Below, in pieces: positions 42,483-51,960 of a DNA stretch of 64,000 bases. Made by a program: the position numbers and the translations under genes. The DNA is taken from contig QEOQ01000426.1 in NCBI GenBank assembly GCA_010279815.1, forward strand, positions 652,991 through 716,990. Reading direction: 5' to 3'. The DNA comes from Brachionus plicatilis (taxonomy: Eukaryota; Rotifera; Eurotatoria; Ploima; Brachionidae). Numbering within the stretch: position 1 is the stretch's first letter; every line of letters starts with the position of its first letter. The notes under the pieces were generated by a model that did no database searches, was not told the origin of the DNA, and was given only the letters and a program-made list of their open reading frames with translations.

Positions 42483-44696
42483 ATGTTGACAAAAGTGTTT
42501 TTTTTATATCTGACAACAATGGTACAAAATTCACAATCAATTGATGTCAACACATTTGGCTCTCACGCTCAAAAAGACACAGACCGCATCCACAACTTTT
42601 CCATAACCAGCTTAAAATACTCGCCAGTGCCGGACCTGTTCCCTCTCTACTTCCTCCTTCAATTCAACGCCTTCCACCGCACATTCTCCATTCTTTTCTC
42701 TCATGTGTCCAACCCCGCGCCCCACTTCACCCAATACCAAAGCTTTTCACGCTCATACAAAAGCGTTGTGGCAAACGTGACCAAGGCTGGCGGCACCCAA
42801 TCGACCAGCTCTGTGTACACTGCCGACTGTACGCTCATCCTGAACGCCCGGACTTACCAGCACCTAAGCACCCACTCGCCAGTGGACCGAGTCCAGCCTG
42901 GCCAACTATTCCACCTGAGTGTTCACATGAGTAAAAAAAAGGCCAACTCAAGCTCAGAGCTTTGGCTCAAAGTGGAGCTGGAGAGTGACGATGGCGTCTA
43001 CGCGGCCCGCAGAGTCCGCATCCACTCAAAGGCGTCGCGCAGAGCCAAACGCCAGGCCAAAATTCAACTCACCGTCGAATCAGCTGTGGTCATCAACTAC
43101 CAAGTGTACCAAGTGTACACAAAATTGCTCAATACCACAAACAAAGCCTACATAAAAATGTTTCTCGACCTTTCCTTTGTGCAGATAGTAGATCGGGTGG
43201 ACAAAATTTGGCGCGAGGCAACCAACCGGTTCTTTGAGGTAAGAGTCCAGTTTATTGAGCTGGTAATCGATTACCAACCAGTTGACTACAACCACATGGA
43301 TAGTGAACATTTTTTGCATAACGTGACACAAATTTTGTCAACCAGAAAAGACTTGGACTTTAAAAAATTTGACCACATATTTTTGGTACATAACTTTGAG
43401 CAAGGAAGTACATTAGGCCTGGCATTCATAGGCTATATTTGTAAATTTTTAAAAGCAAGCAGCATCTTGTATCCCAAGCACCATTTTATGGAGGTGGTCA
43501 TGGCCCACGAGCTTGGCCACAACCTAGGCTCAGATCATGACGACAAAACATTGATAAACAACAGATGGCTCAATTGCTACAACCAAAAGAAACTGATGTT
43601 TCCATCTGCGCTTCTTGATCACTCTTCATTCCAAGTATCCGAGTGTACCATAGAGAACATACGCAAGAAGTTGTTCCACAAGTCTGGACTGCGAGACACC
43701 TTCAAATGTTTGGTGCAAAAAAATTGTGTCCAAGGCAAGCATGTGTATTTGAAACCGGCCAAAGCTTATTTGCCAGGATACTTTTTTTCCCTCACAGAAC
43801 AGTGCAAATATTTGATGAACAACTCCGGTTCATTCTACTGCAATGGCCAGATTTTGTCGTGCCAATTTCTCTCGTGTTACGACGAATTTCGGGCCAATTG
43901 TGTAAAAGTGAATATTTGGGCGCTGGATGGGACTGTGTGCGGCTTTGAAGAAATGTGCTACAGGGCAGAATGTGAGCGTGTGCAGAACATACATGTGATG
44001 GAACACACAGGAACACACAGGATACAGGTAATGGGTGGTCTGGACAGGGCAGTGGCCAAGATGCGGCACAATTGTCCCGGCGGAACATCGCAGGAAAGTT
44101 TTGTGCACAAAAAAAAGTTCAGAGAGGCTGGTTTGGTGTTCACCAAGTCTTGTAATGAGTATTTGAATGAGAAATTTGCGCAAATGAACAAGGCGGAAAA
44201 GGAGGCCCTGTCGGCAGTTTGCTGTGAGGAGTACATCAAGTTTTCTAGTTTTAAGTGTGATGGCAAAGAAGGAAATTGTGATGGAAATATTTGTGAAGAA
44301 AAGCCGTGCCACAACAATGGAAAGTGTGTGGAAGTTAAGCTGAAAGGAAGGGACAAGTTCACTTTTGAGTGTGTCTGTGCCAAGGGATTCAGCGGTCCGC
44401 TGTGTTTGACTGTGGATCCATGCTACTTTAACCCATGTGGTTTCAATGAGATGTGCAGGACTTTTGGCACTGATGGCTACTATGTTTGCATGTGTGTGGC
44501 GGACAAAAAGAATCATTCTAAGTGCGAAGATTACTTTGTGTATGGCCGGGGAAAGTTTTTCTTTGGATCGAAAGACAAAATAAGAAAAAATCTCAGCTTA
44601 GTGGTCACAAGTGCTCTCAGTGTGTTTATATCTAGTTTTATTATTCTACAGTCTATTTCTGTTTTTACAACTAATGTGAAGCGGGTGCCAGTCTGA
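42483..44696 (+). CDS. ADAM/ADAMTS-like M12B metalloprotease, membrane-anchored (right copy)
   Basis: This is the second intact copy: 737 codons, one exon, with the same signal peptide, prodomain, RRAKR cleavage site, catalytic domain, cysteine-rich region, two EGF-like modules and C-terminal membrane segment as the left copy. The zinc motif reads HELGHNLGSDHD, closer to the usual reprolysin form than the left copy's SYHD. Other changes fall mainly in the prodomain (for example S/N62, Y/F68, L/S132), near the active site (R274 to S, K275 to E, GHVC to GYIC), and in the cysteine-rich and juxtamembrane parts. All cysteines I compared are kept, which argues for selection on both copies. It follows the channel gene on the same strand, 2.0 kb downstream. 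Confidence 0.9.
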   Translation: MLTKVFFLYLTTMVQNSQSIDVNTFGSHAQKDTDRIHNFSITSLKYSPVPDLFPLYFLLQFNAFHRTFSILFSHVSNPAPHFTQYQSFSRSYKSVVANVTKAGGTQSTSSVYTADCTLILNARTYQHLSTHSPVDRVQPGQLFHLSVHMSKKKANSSSELWLKVELESDDGVYAARRVRIHSKASRRAKRQAKIQLTVESAVVINYQVYQVYTKLLNTTNKAYIKMFLDLSFVQIVDRVDKIWREATNRFFEVRVQFIELVIDYQPVDYNHMDSEHFLHNVTQILSTRKDLDFKKFDHIFLVHNFEQGSTLGLAFIGYICKFLKASSILYPKHHFMEVVMAHELGHNLGSDHDDKTLINNRWLNCYNQKKLMFPSALLDHSSFQVSECTIENIRKKLFHKSGLRDTFKCLVQKNCVQGKHVYLKPAKAYLPGYFFSLTEQCKYLMNNSGSFYCNGQILSCQFLSCYDEFRANCVKVNIWALDGTVCGFEEMCYRAECERVQNIHVMEHTGTHRIQVMGGLDRAVAKMRHNCPGGTSQESFVHKKKFREAGLVFTKSCNEYLNEKFAQMNKAEKEALSAVCCEEYIKFSSFKCDGKEGNCDGNICEEKPCHNNGKCVEVKLKGRDKFTFECVCAKGFSGPLCLTVDPCYFNPCGFNEMCRTFGTDGYYVCMCVADKKNHSKCEDYFVYGRGKFFFGSKDKIRKNLSLVVTSALSVFISSFIILQSISVFTTNVKRVPV

Positions 44697-44876
44697 TAAT
44701 GGGATTTTTTAATTAATTTTAGTAGATCATATCAAATAAAATAGGAAATTTTATCTTAAAATTTGTAAACTATTCCCGTTTTTTTATTGTTCCTGAAAGT
44801 TAGCCCCCCTTTTTCATCATCTCTCTAGCAAATTATTCCCAAAATAAATTATTTCCGAAAAATAACTACAGTGTTT

Positions 44877-44940
44877 AAAAAATACAATGCAAATACCATT
44901 TTTTACCTAATTTTACGTAATTCTACGTATTATTTGGTAA
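44877..44940. other. Short spacer with TTACGTAA-type repeat
   Basis: 'cctaattttacgtaattcta' links the palindrome end to the nested MITE. The same repeat resumes at 46360-46400, beyond the insertion. Confidence 0.4.
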
Positions 44941-45707
44941 GATTACATCAGAGTTGTTTAAAAGTCCCAAAAAAAATTCCAAGTCTGGACATTTTTTTTA
45001 AATTTGCTAGATCAGGCTTCATATCAAAAAAATTATATACTCTTGGGTTGTCTAATGTAAAAGATTTGCCATTTATCAGAATTTTCTTGCAATTTTAGCA
45101 TAAATTTCTTCTTCAGTATTCAAAATTTTAAAGCCTGGACTTTAACTTTTGAAAATTTAAATAAAAAAAGTCCGGACTTGACTTGAGACTTGTGAAGGGA
45201 ACCATTCAGTTTAGCAAGTTTTAATTCAGCATTATTAATTCAGCAAATGTTTAAAGACTATTTTCAGCAAAGTTAATTTGGCAAAAAAAATAAATCAATT
45301 AAGCAAAATAAATTTTAGTATCATTTTGGCAAGTTTGAATTAGCAAATTTTTTACCTGAAAAAAAATTAATTAAACATTAATATTTTCATTTTTGATCAC
45401 TAATAAAGTGTCAATTTTCATAAATATATTTAAAATTTCAAATTATAAATTATTTTTTTTATTGAAACTAAATTAACAAAATAATCTTCATTTCATTTTT
45501 TTATTTACAAATTTGTATCATAATTTTCTGTCTTACATTTTACTTTTTGCACTTTTCATTTTTTAATTTTAATACATCGCCAGAATTGGCGCAAAATGAA
45601 ATAAATAAAATAAAATAAAATAAAATATTTAAAATTTCATTACATTTTAGTAGAAATAATATCAAAAATTCAATATCCAAGAAAAATTTAAATGAGTTGA
45701 TTTAGTT

Positions 45708-45931
45708 GGGAGAGTGAAATTGAGAGCAATTATTACCTGGAGCAGAGCAATTTATATAAAATCCGATTAAATAATGATAAATTAACGAAATTTTAGAATA
45801 TTTTAAATTTTAGCAAAATTTGTTGATTATTGTTAAAAAAATACTATTTCAATATTCATTTTGAAAAAGTTTTTTTGTTATTTGAACAAAATTGCTCTGC
45901 TCCCACAAATTGCTCCCAACTTCACTATCCC
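45708..45931. mobile_element. Innermost MITE with 9-bp duplication
   Basis: The 224-bp element starts GGGAGAGTGAAATTGAGAGC and ends with the inverse. The inverted arms extend about 50 bp ('ggagcagagcaattt' against 'aaattgctctgctcc'). GATTTAGTT at 45699-45707 and 45932-45940 is an exact 9-bp duplication. A GGG terminus and 9-bp duplication fit a Mutator-like (MULE) origin. Confidence 0.82.
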
Positions 45932-45954
45932 GATTTAGTTGATCGTATAATTCA

Positions 45955-46160
45955 AGCCAATAGTTTTACCAAAGTGGTGCATTTGGACCTGCAGTAAGGT
46001 TCTATACAATGCCAACTAATGATGTTATTTGATTCACTAAAACGCGAAAGAAATAACCACCTTCTGAACATAAATGAGGGAATCCTCCCCGTGAAGTACA
46101 TACATATCCATTATTTAAATTCAGATTAATAAATTGATCAATTAAATTATTAACAGCCAT
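45955..46160 (-). pseudogene. FLYWCH-like zinc-finger fragment within the middle transposon
   Basis: From the ATG at 46160 the frame reads MAVNNLIDQFINLNLNNGY, then VCTSRGGFPHLCSEGGYFFR and a stop. A one-base shift restores WHCIEPYCRSKC. The order (SRGG.P.L...GGYFFR ... W.C....C...C) is like a FLYWCH finger, the DNA-binding module of many MULE transposases. It is broken by one frameshift. Confidence 0.45.
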
Positions 46161-46975
46161 ATTTTTGATAAAATGATATTCTATTGAGTTACTATATTGT
46201 TAATTTTAATTTATTCTAAGTTTACTTTGCTTGATTAATTTTGCTAAAATGAATCTGCAAAAATTTATTTTGCTGAATTAATACAGTCCCCTTGTGACTT
46301 TTAAAAAACTCTGGATTACATGATCTCACATCAAATGAAGTTAAAAAAAAAATGCAATTTTAACAAATGTGTCATAAAATTACGTAATTTTACGTAATAT
46401 TTTGGAAAACCCCATTTTCAATGCTTACATTGAAAAGTAGTGTGGCATTATAATGTTTTGGTTCAAAGTAGTGTTGGGAACCGTACAAACAGCCATTGAT
46501 GCGGCCAAAAATTTTTTGAACCGCGAACAAGACCGCCTAGACGGACGGTTATAAAGGCGGACGGCAACTTTGGCGGTCATACCGGCGGCCAAAAATTTGG
46601 ACCGTAAAGTTGGCCGGCCAAATCAAAGACGGATGACGAAATTTAAAGATTCAGAGAAAAAAATTCCCTTAAGAGTAAAAAAATTGACAAAAATTTTATT
46701 CTAAAAGAAAATGCCAAATTTTTCTAGAAAAAAAATAATTTTTCTTGAAAAGGGTAAATTTTTGAAATTATTTGTCTAGGATAGAGTTTAGAGATTTGTA
46801 TGAAATATTTGAAAATTTTTCGTTTCATTAAATTAAAAACCTAAAAGAACATTAAAAACTTCCCGAGAAAAAAAAACGCGTTTTTTGTCGAGTTAAGTCG
46901 CGTTTATTCAAAAAATGCTTAAAAAAATAATTCATTTTACTAGTTTTTTGGAAAATATATGTTATGTTTTTATTC

Positions 46976-47843
46976 CAGAGATGTATAATCATGGAAAAAA
47001 AGACATGATTACGATTATGATTACAATTACTTAAAATTAAAATTTAATGATTACGACTACGATTACGATTATTTAAAAAAAAAAAAATTCTGATTACGAT
47101 TATGATTATGTAATCGATTCAGTAATCAAAAAGTAATCATAAATTCCATGTTAATTTTTGTTGTAAATTTTTTACTTCAAATAAAGACCATTTACAGTGC
47201 ACATTAAAAAAAATTGAAATTTTATGAAAAATTAATGATTGCAAATTTTCTAAAGTATTTTATGTTTCAAAAACTAAAAGCAAATTTAAATAAAATCATC
47301 AACAAAAAATTATTTTCAAAGTTATTTAATTCAAAATGTCAAATATTTTTAATTACTTCACCAAACTTAATGACAATTTACAAGATGAAATAGACAAGGG
47401 AACATATAAGTATTATTGTAACACTTGTGATAAGACGGGCCGTAAAAATAAAAACAATGAAAGAATAATTTGTAGAATACATGGTTTAACAACCTCAAAT
47501 TTGATTAAACACCTGAATTCAGACATCAAAGGTCATCAAGAAGCATATCAAGAGTTTATTCTTCAACAGCAATCTAACAACAAATTAAATCAAAATTAAA
47601 AATAACAAGAAAAACTTTATTTTTTTTATTTTAATTTGAATTAAATTTTTTATTAATAAATGAAATTTTTATTTTGTAATCGATTATTTAATCGATTATT
47701 TTTAAGTTTTAAAAAAAAATGATTATGATTACGAATACGATTACTTTTGCTTTTTTTTTTACGATTATGATTACGATTACGATTAAATAATCGTAATTGA
47801 TTACCGTAATCGATTAGGTAATCACAATGATTATACATCTCTG
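46976..47843. mobile_element. hAT element (868 bp) with perfect 8-bp duplication
   Basis: The termini are CAGAGATGTATAATCAT and the exact inverse (17 bp), extended by striking 'gattacgattatgattac' arrays on both sides that would bind a transposase. The flanks TTTTATTC (46968-46975 and 47844-47851) are identical. The start pattern and duplication length are classic hAT. It holds a single BED-finger frame and no transposase, so it depends on another copy. Confidence 0.92.
47336..47599 (+). CDS. BED-type zinc-finger protein inside the hAT element
   Basis: This intact 87-codon frame starts at a true ATG. Residues 26-69 give YYCNTCDKTGRKNKNNERII, then a central segment, then NLIKHLNSDIKGHQEAYQEF. 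That is C-x2-C followed by a long loop and H-x(8)-H, the arrangement of a BED finger, the DNA-binding N-terminus of hAT transposases. It stops right after the finger. It may be the remains of a transposase or a retained DNA-binding protein that could compete for the element ends. Confidence 0.65.
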   Translation: MSNIFNYFTKLNDNLQDEIDKGTYKYYCNTCDKTGRKNKNNERIICRIHGLTTSNLIKHLNSDIKGHQEAYQEFILQQQSNNKLNQN

Positions 47844-48074
47844 TTTTATTCACTGAAAAAATGCTTAAAATCGTAAATTTTAATCGCGTTTATTTATATA
47901 AAAATTATGAAAAATGAAAAATTCAAATAAAAAATCTATCATTTGTTGGATTCATTACTAGACCATTATCTGTACTAACTGAAATACAGCGACGACTGAT
48001 CCGTTCCAATTTGATTAGCTCAAATATTTCAACAAATTCTCCTTTTTGAAAAAACTTGTCTGTATATTTTGAGC

Positions 48075-48818
48075 GGGATCGGGGGGATTGTCCACCCGAC
48101 TTTGAAATATCTTAAATGTTTTGTGTGAAAAAAAAGTGTGAAAAATAAATCGTGTGCGAAAACAAAAGAAAAATTTTTTTATTCAAAAGTTTTATTGGCT
48201 ATTAACAACCAATGAGAAAGCAAAAAAAAACTAATTATGCAAAAAAAATACAATTCGAGTGCAAATCCCATGTCTTTTGCAAGGTAATCAAATGAATCAG
48301 AATTTAGTGATTTATGATGGGCTATTTTGCAAAAAAATACACAACAGTCATATGAGTTTTTTTGTGTTGGAATATTGAATTCCTGTTGAAACTTCCAGTG
48401 ACTTGTCAGTTGAACACCATACTTTTGAATATATTTTTGATCCAAAAACTCTCTTATGATTGACAACACATTTGATTGATCGTCAATTAAACTATCGTAC
48501 ACAGTTACAAGACATTTGAAACTTTCAATTGAGACTAAAATCCAGTGTTTATTGTCGACGTTAACTGGGGCATATATTAAGTAATATTCGAATAAATTGC
48601 AATTTTTCTAATATTGCAATTTTTGAAATCAATGAACGTACTAATAATTTCATAATTTTGAAATTTCACAGTTTCTTAATCTGTTCTCACTTGTAGAAGA
48701 TTAATATTTAATGAGGTAACACTGAATTTTTAATGAACTTTCTTCCGGACCCATAAAAGTTACGACTTTTTTCTAGTGAGAAAGTGTTAATCCAAAAGTG
48801 GACAATCCCCCTATAGCC
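48075..48818. mobile_element. 744-bp element with 9-bp duplication carrying a Ulp1 protease domain
   Basis: The 14-bp inverted block GGGGGATTGTCCAC (48082-48095; inverse at 48798-48811) lies near both ends. Just outside are identical ATTTTGAGC copies (48066-48074 and 48819-48827), a 9-bp target duplication. The GG start and 9-bp duplication point to a Mutator-like or KDZ-like element. A Ulp1/SENP-like domain fills most of it. Confidence 0.78.
48179..48590 (-). pseudogene. Ulp1/SENP-like cysteine protease domain (C48), transposon-borne
   Basis: On the minus strand the segment from about 48590 reads YYLIYAPVNVDNKHWILVSI, then VTVYDSLIDDQ, then NIPTQKNSYDCCVFFCKIA. The pattern gives the full set of Ulp1-fold residues: His of KHW, Asp of YDSL, Gln of TQKNS and Cys of YDC. 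SUMO/NEDD8-type proteases share this fold, and many eukaryotic DNA transposons carry such domains. The N-terminal part of the domain is missing and no start codon fits, so it is a truncated domain or an exon. The last 40 residues are hydrophobic and unlike the family. Confidence 0.7.
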
Positions 48819-49384
48819 ATTTTGAGCATTCAATACTTAAATTTATTTAAAACAGCCTTTTTTATTTTGTTTAAATTTTTTTACGAAGACAAAACAAGAC
48901 TCATTAATTGAAAAAAACGAATGAAACAGCCATAGAGCAAGTATTTTTCATTTTCATATTTATTAAGTTGTTGTTTAAAGATTCAAACCACCTGTCATAA
49001 TCAACAGAATGTTTCTCAAATTTATTGTATAAAGCTTTATTACTTTTAAGAATGGTTATATTATTTTTAATTTTATGATTTTTTTGACAAAAATTCATCT
49101 CTTAATTGTTTTTCTAACTGTACATATGTTAAGCCACAAACTGAAAATAATATACTTGATGCGGATTTATTAATTGATTTTTGGTAAAACGTGATTTAAT
49201 ATTTGAGATTTCATTTCTTAGATAAGATTAAATTTCAAGATTTTTAGCTTCATCTCTAAATGCTTTGATTTTTGCTCTAATATTCTTTTTTCGGTCAAAA
49301 TTCATGATCATTTGTCCTTCATAATTTCTTGTACCGTACAACAGATCACGTGTCATTTTGATAACATTTTTAAACGGAAATCAT

Positions 49385-50160
49385 GACGTTTTGTTTAAAG
49401 GTCCAAAATTTTTTACCTAATCTGAGAGGTGAATATGAGTGTGAAGATTTGACGTTATATTTATTTGACCGTAAAGAGAATCAAATTCCTTGATAAAATC
49501 AATAATTATTTTTTGAGCATCGTTAAATTCTTCTTTAGTTATTTCATCTTCACACAAAAGTCTCATGAAAATAAAAAACTTCAATAAACTCATTAAATAT
49601 ATATCTTTTAAAATGACTTTGAAGATTCCGAATGAAAGATAGAATAATGTTGTCCTAAATTCATTAGCATTATAAAAATGTCTATCTTCAATTGGTCTTT
49701 TTTATCCTTTTATTTCAGTAGGTAGCTAAAATCCATTTGACGATCATCTATAAAATTTATAACTTTTCCTTTTTTATTAATAAAATTTTTAGAAATTTCA
49801 CTATCTTTTAATTGAAAAGATTAACCTAGATAAAAATTATATTGCCAGTTATTTCTATCAAAAAAGCTCTTGAACATTTTTTGAATGTACCAATCAGACT
49901 CAGATGCATGAAGTCAGATTCAATGAAGGTATTTTTATGCAGTTTGATAAATAAGAAAAATATTTGACCTCTTCTATACAACTTTTTGTAGAATTTTTTC
50001 TCTCAACCTGTTTACAACATGTTTCATGTGTTCTATTAAAAATATTAGGTAATACAGGATACACTATAACATTGATAATTCTTTGACCAGGATGAAGACA
50101 ATTAATGCACCCATAGAAGCCATTAAATTGGTTAGAATTGCAAGCTTGATCTATATGTCA
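49385..50160 (-). pseudogene. tnp2-like transposase remnant of the 5.9-kb element
   Basis: Three blocks in different frames are visible. The first (50150-50000) reads QFNGFYGCINCLHPGQRI and NRTHETCC, a Cys-rich zinc-binding block of tnp2-type transposases. The second (about 49930-49860) has ESDFMHLSLIGTFKK, like the family's 'DymH..l.G..K'. The third (about 49690-49385) reads RHFYNANEFRTTLFYLSFG, LCEDEITKEEFNDAQK, FIKEFDSLYGQ and SNLHTHIHLSDQVKNFGPLN, like 'NvH..lHL.d.v...GPl'. Frameshifts and stops separate them and the N-terminal third is absent. tnp2 transposases are best known from CACTA elements, yet the ends here are not CACTA. Confidence 0.65.
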
Positions 50161-50394
50161 TGATAAATTAATAATTGGAATTTAACAGATAACTTAAAAT
50201 ATTGGGAGCGTTAATACAAATTAAAGCTACCTAGAGAGCATTTAGCAATCTTTTATCTTTTTACTTATTACTTTTAGCTAATTGTAAGATTAAAAATATT
50301 AAGTTTTTTTAATTTTATATTTTATAAAAAGCATTAGCTAAAAACATCTCTTAAAAAAACTATGAAAAGCATTTTCAATTTTCTTAGATTTAAA

Positions 50395-51960
50395 TGTCTT
50401 TTTCTACTCCGGTAAAGAGAAAACATAGAAGAACTCTAATATTAAGTGAAAGCGAAGATGATAATTTACCAATAGCAAGCAAATAAAAGACTTCAAAAAC
50501 CGAAAAATTTATGAGGAAAAAATTAAACCAAGCTAATGATGACGATAATGAAGACAATGGAATATTTTACTTGGTCCAGTTCATTTCAAGTCCTGATAGA
50601 TTTGAGAACGTTTAGTTATTTTAGATAAAAAAGACAGTTTTTTTGGAAAGGTAAAACACTATTCTAAATTTTATCAGTTCAAAATTCTAAAAAAGGGTTA
50701 GGTTTATTTATTACATTATCAATTTTGTTACTATATAAATTATTTTAGGGTCACTTGATTGTGTCCAGAAAATGACTGAAAAATATTCATTCAATTTGTC
50801 GCTAAACACAACCGATGAAAGTGAAGTTGAAAAAGGCTATTAAAGAATTACAAATTGCTTCGGGTAATATTAATTTTTTTTTTTAGTAAATCAGGTTTGT
50901 TTAATGTCACAGAATTCAATTCAAGAAAAAGAACGAATTCCAAAAATAAAAACGGAGACTGATCTTTTTGATAAATGTTTTAGTCCATGCTCATCTTCTT
51001 CAATTTCAATTTCTTAACTCACAACCGATTCATTTGCACCACCTATCACTAATGTTACTTTTAATTTGTTAACTAAACAAATATATTCTAAGTTCGGTGA
51101 ACAGAAGCAAGAATATGATATTCTAATGAAGAAAATACTTGATATTCAAAATTCAGCTGGAGAGAAAACTTTCGTAAGATATAAATTAATATATTTTATT
51201 TTATTTGTTAAATCAATTAACCTTCTTCTAGTAGAAGTAAATTTTAAAGTTTCCAAAAATTAAAAGAAAATTTAAAAATAGTTATTATTCCAAAAGGCCA
51301 AGGAAGGATACAAAAGCCGCCGTCAGTGCTTAAAGACCTAAAGAAAAATTAGTAAAATTTTATGTTTTGAATTAATTGAAATTTTTTAGTTCTAATTGTT
51401 CCGTTTTTATTTAATTAAATAGGAATTAAATAATAAATTGTATTTAGAATTCTAAATAATAAGTGAGATTAAATAAAAAGAAAAATATAAAAAAGCACTG
51501 TGATATAGCGACATCTTTGTCGATATCACTGGGAAGTTAATTAACTTAACCATGAGCGTTTAAGTTAAGATTGAGCATAAATATATGCTCCAATAAGTCT
51601 AACGAGGGCGATCAGATAGACGGTTCCAAAGGTACTAATGTGCACATTACAGACCTAATAAAAGATGTATTTGGAATAAAACCAAAGGAATGGGCATTAG
51701 AATGTTGCAAAATTTTATTTTCGTAAGATGAAATTAAAAACTGTGTTTTAATAGCATTAAATAAGACATCAAGACCACCCTGCTCGCCTAACCGTGTTAA
51801 GCTTTTAAGAGGTAAATTATCAGTTAATTATTTTTATTTTTTTTGTTATTTTTTATTTAAGAAGCAATTGTGTATAAGTACAAGACAATACCAACAGAAA
51901 ACATGACTTTATTTGGAAGTCTGTTGTGAGCGACTTCAAAAGAAAAGGTCCTTCTATCAA
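50395..51960 (+). pseudogene. BEN-domain-like gene with introns, inside the 5.9-kb element
   Basis: The ATG at 50395 opens MSFSTPVKRKHRRTLILSES with an acidic stretch, an in-frame TAA, then NGIFYLVQFISSPDRF. After a one-base shift come VILDKKDSFFGK and a donor (GGAAAG|GTAAAA). Splice-like acceptors follow at about 50748 and 50890. About 51620-51810 reads GTNVHITDLIKDVFGIKPKE, then CCKILFS, stop, DEIKNCVLIALNKTSRPPCS and PNRVKLLR, similar to the helical BEN domain that binds DNA and chromatin factors. It is transcribed away from the tnp2 remnant and the two would share a promoter at about 50270-50390. The stops show decay. Confidence 0.45.

Larger units (their letters stand above)
35667..44876. 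repeat. Right arm of the gene-bearing palindrome
   Basis: Inverted counterpart of 9270-18623. Differences from the left arm include an extra dispersed repeat at about 40945-41490, a local tandem duplication at about 40735-40825, and lack of the 12200-12996 transposon. Non-coding parts carry more substitutions and small indels than the exons. Confidence 0.95.
45196..46291. mobile_element. Middle-layer transposon with 'tttgctgaatt' subterminal repeats
   Basis: TTGTGA at 45190-45195 and 46292-46297 is the target duplication (5-6 bp, since one T is ambiguous). The ends are AGGGAACC and the inverse of AGGGGACTG. Both subterminal regions repeat 'ttcagcaaa/tttgctgaatt' words, typical of transposase-binding arrays. 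The element carries a small zinc-finger-like frame (46160-45955) and is itself interrupted at 45708-45931. Confidence 0.8.
44949..46313. mobile_element. CAGAGTTG MITE (outer layer of a three-deep nest)
   Basis: The termini are CAGAGTTGTTTAAAAGTC at 44949 and its near-perfect inverse ending at 46313. The flanks GATTACAT at 44941-44948 and 46314-46321 are an exact 8-bp duplication. The MITE itself is only 44949-45195 plus 46292-46313. Everything between is a second insertion (45196-46291). Confidence 0.88.

Noticed and set aside
51490..51620. Hairpin-rich patch ('gatatagcgacatctttgtcg') considered as an RNA gene
   Set aside because: A short hairpin alone is weak evidence. No tRNA, snRNA or spliced-leader features are visible.
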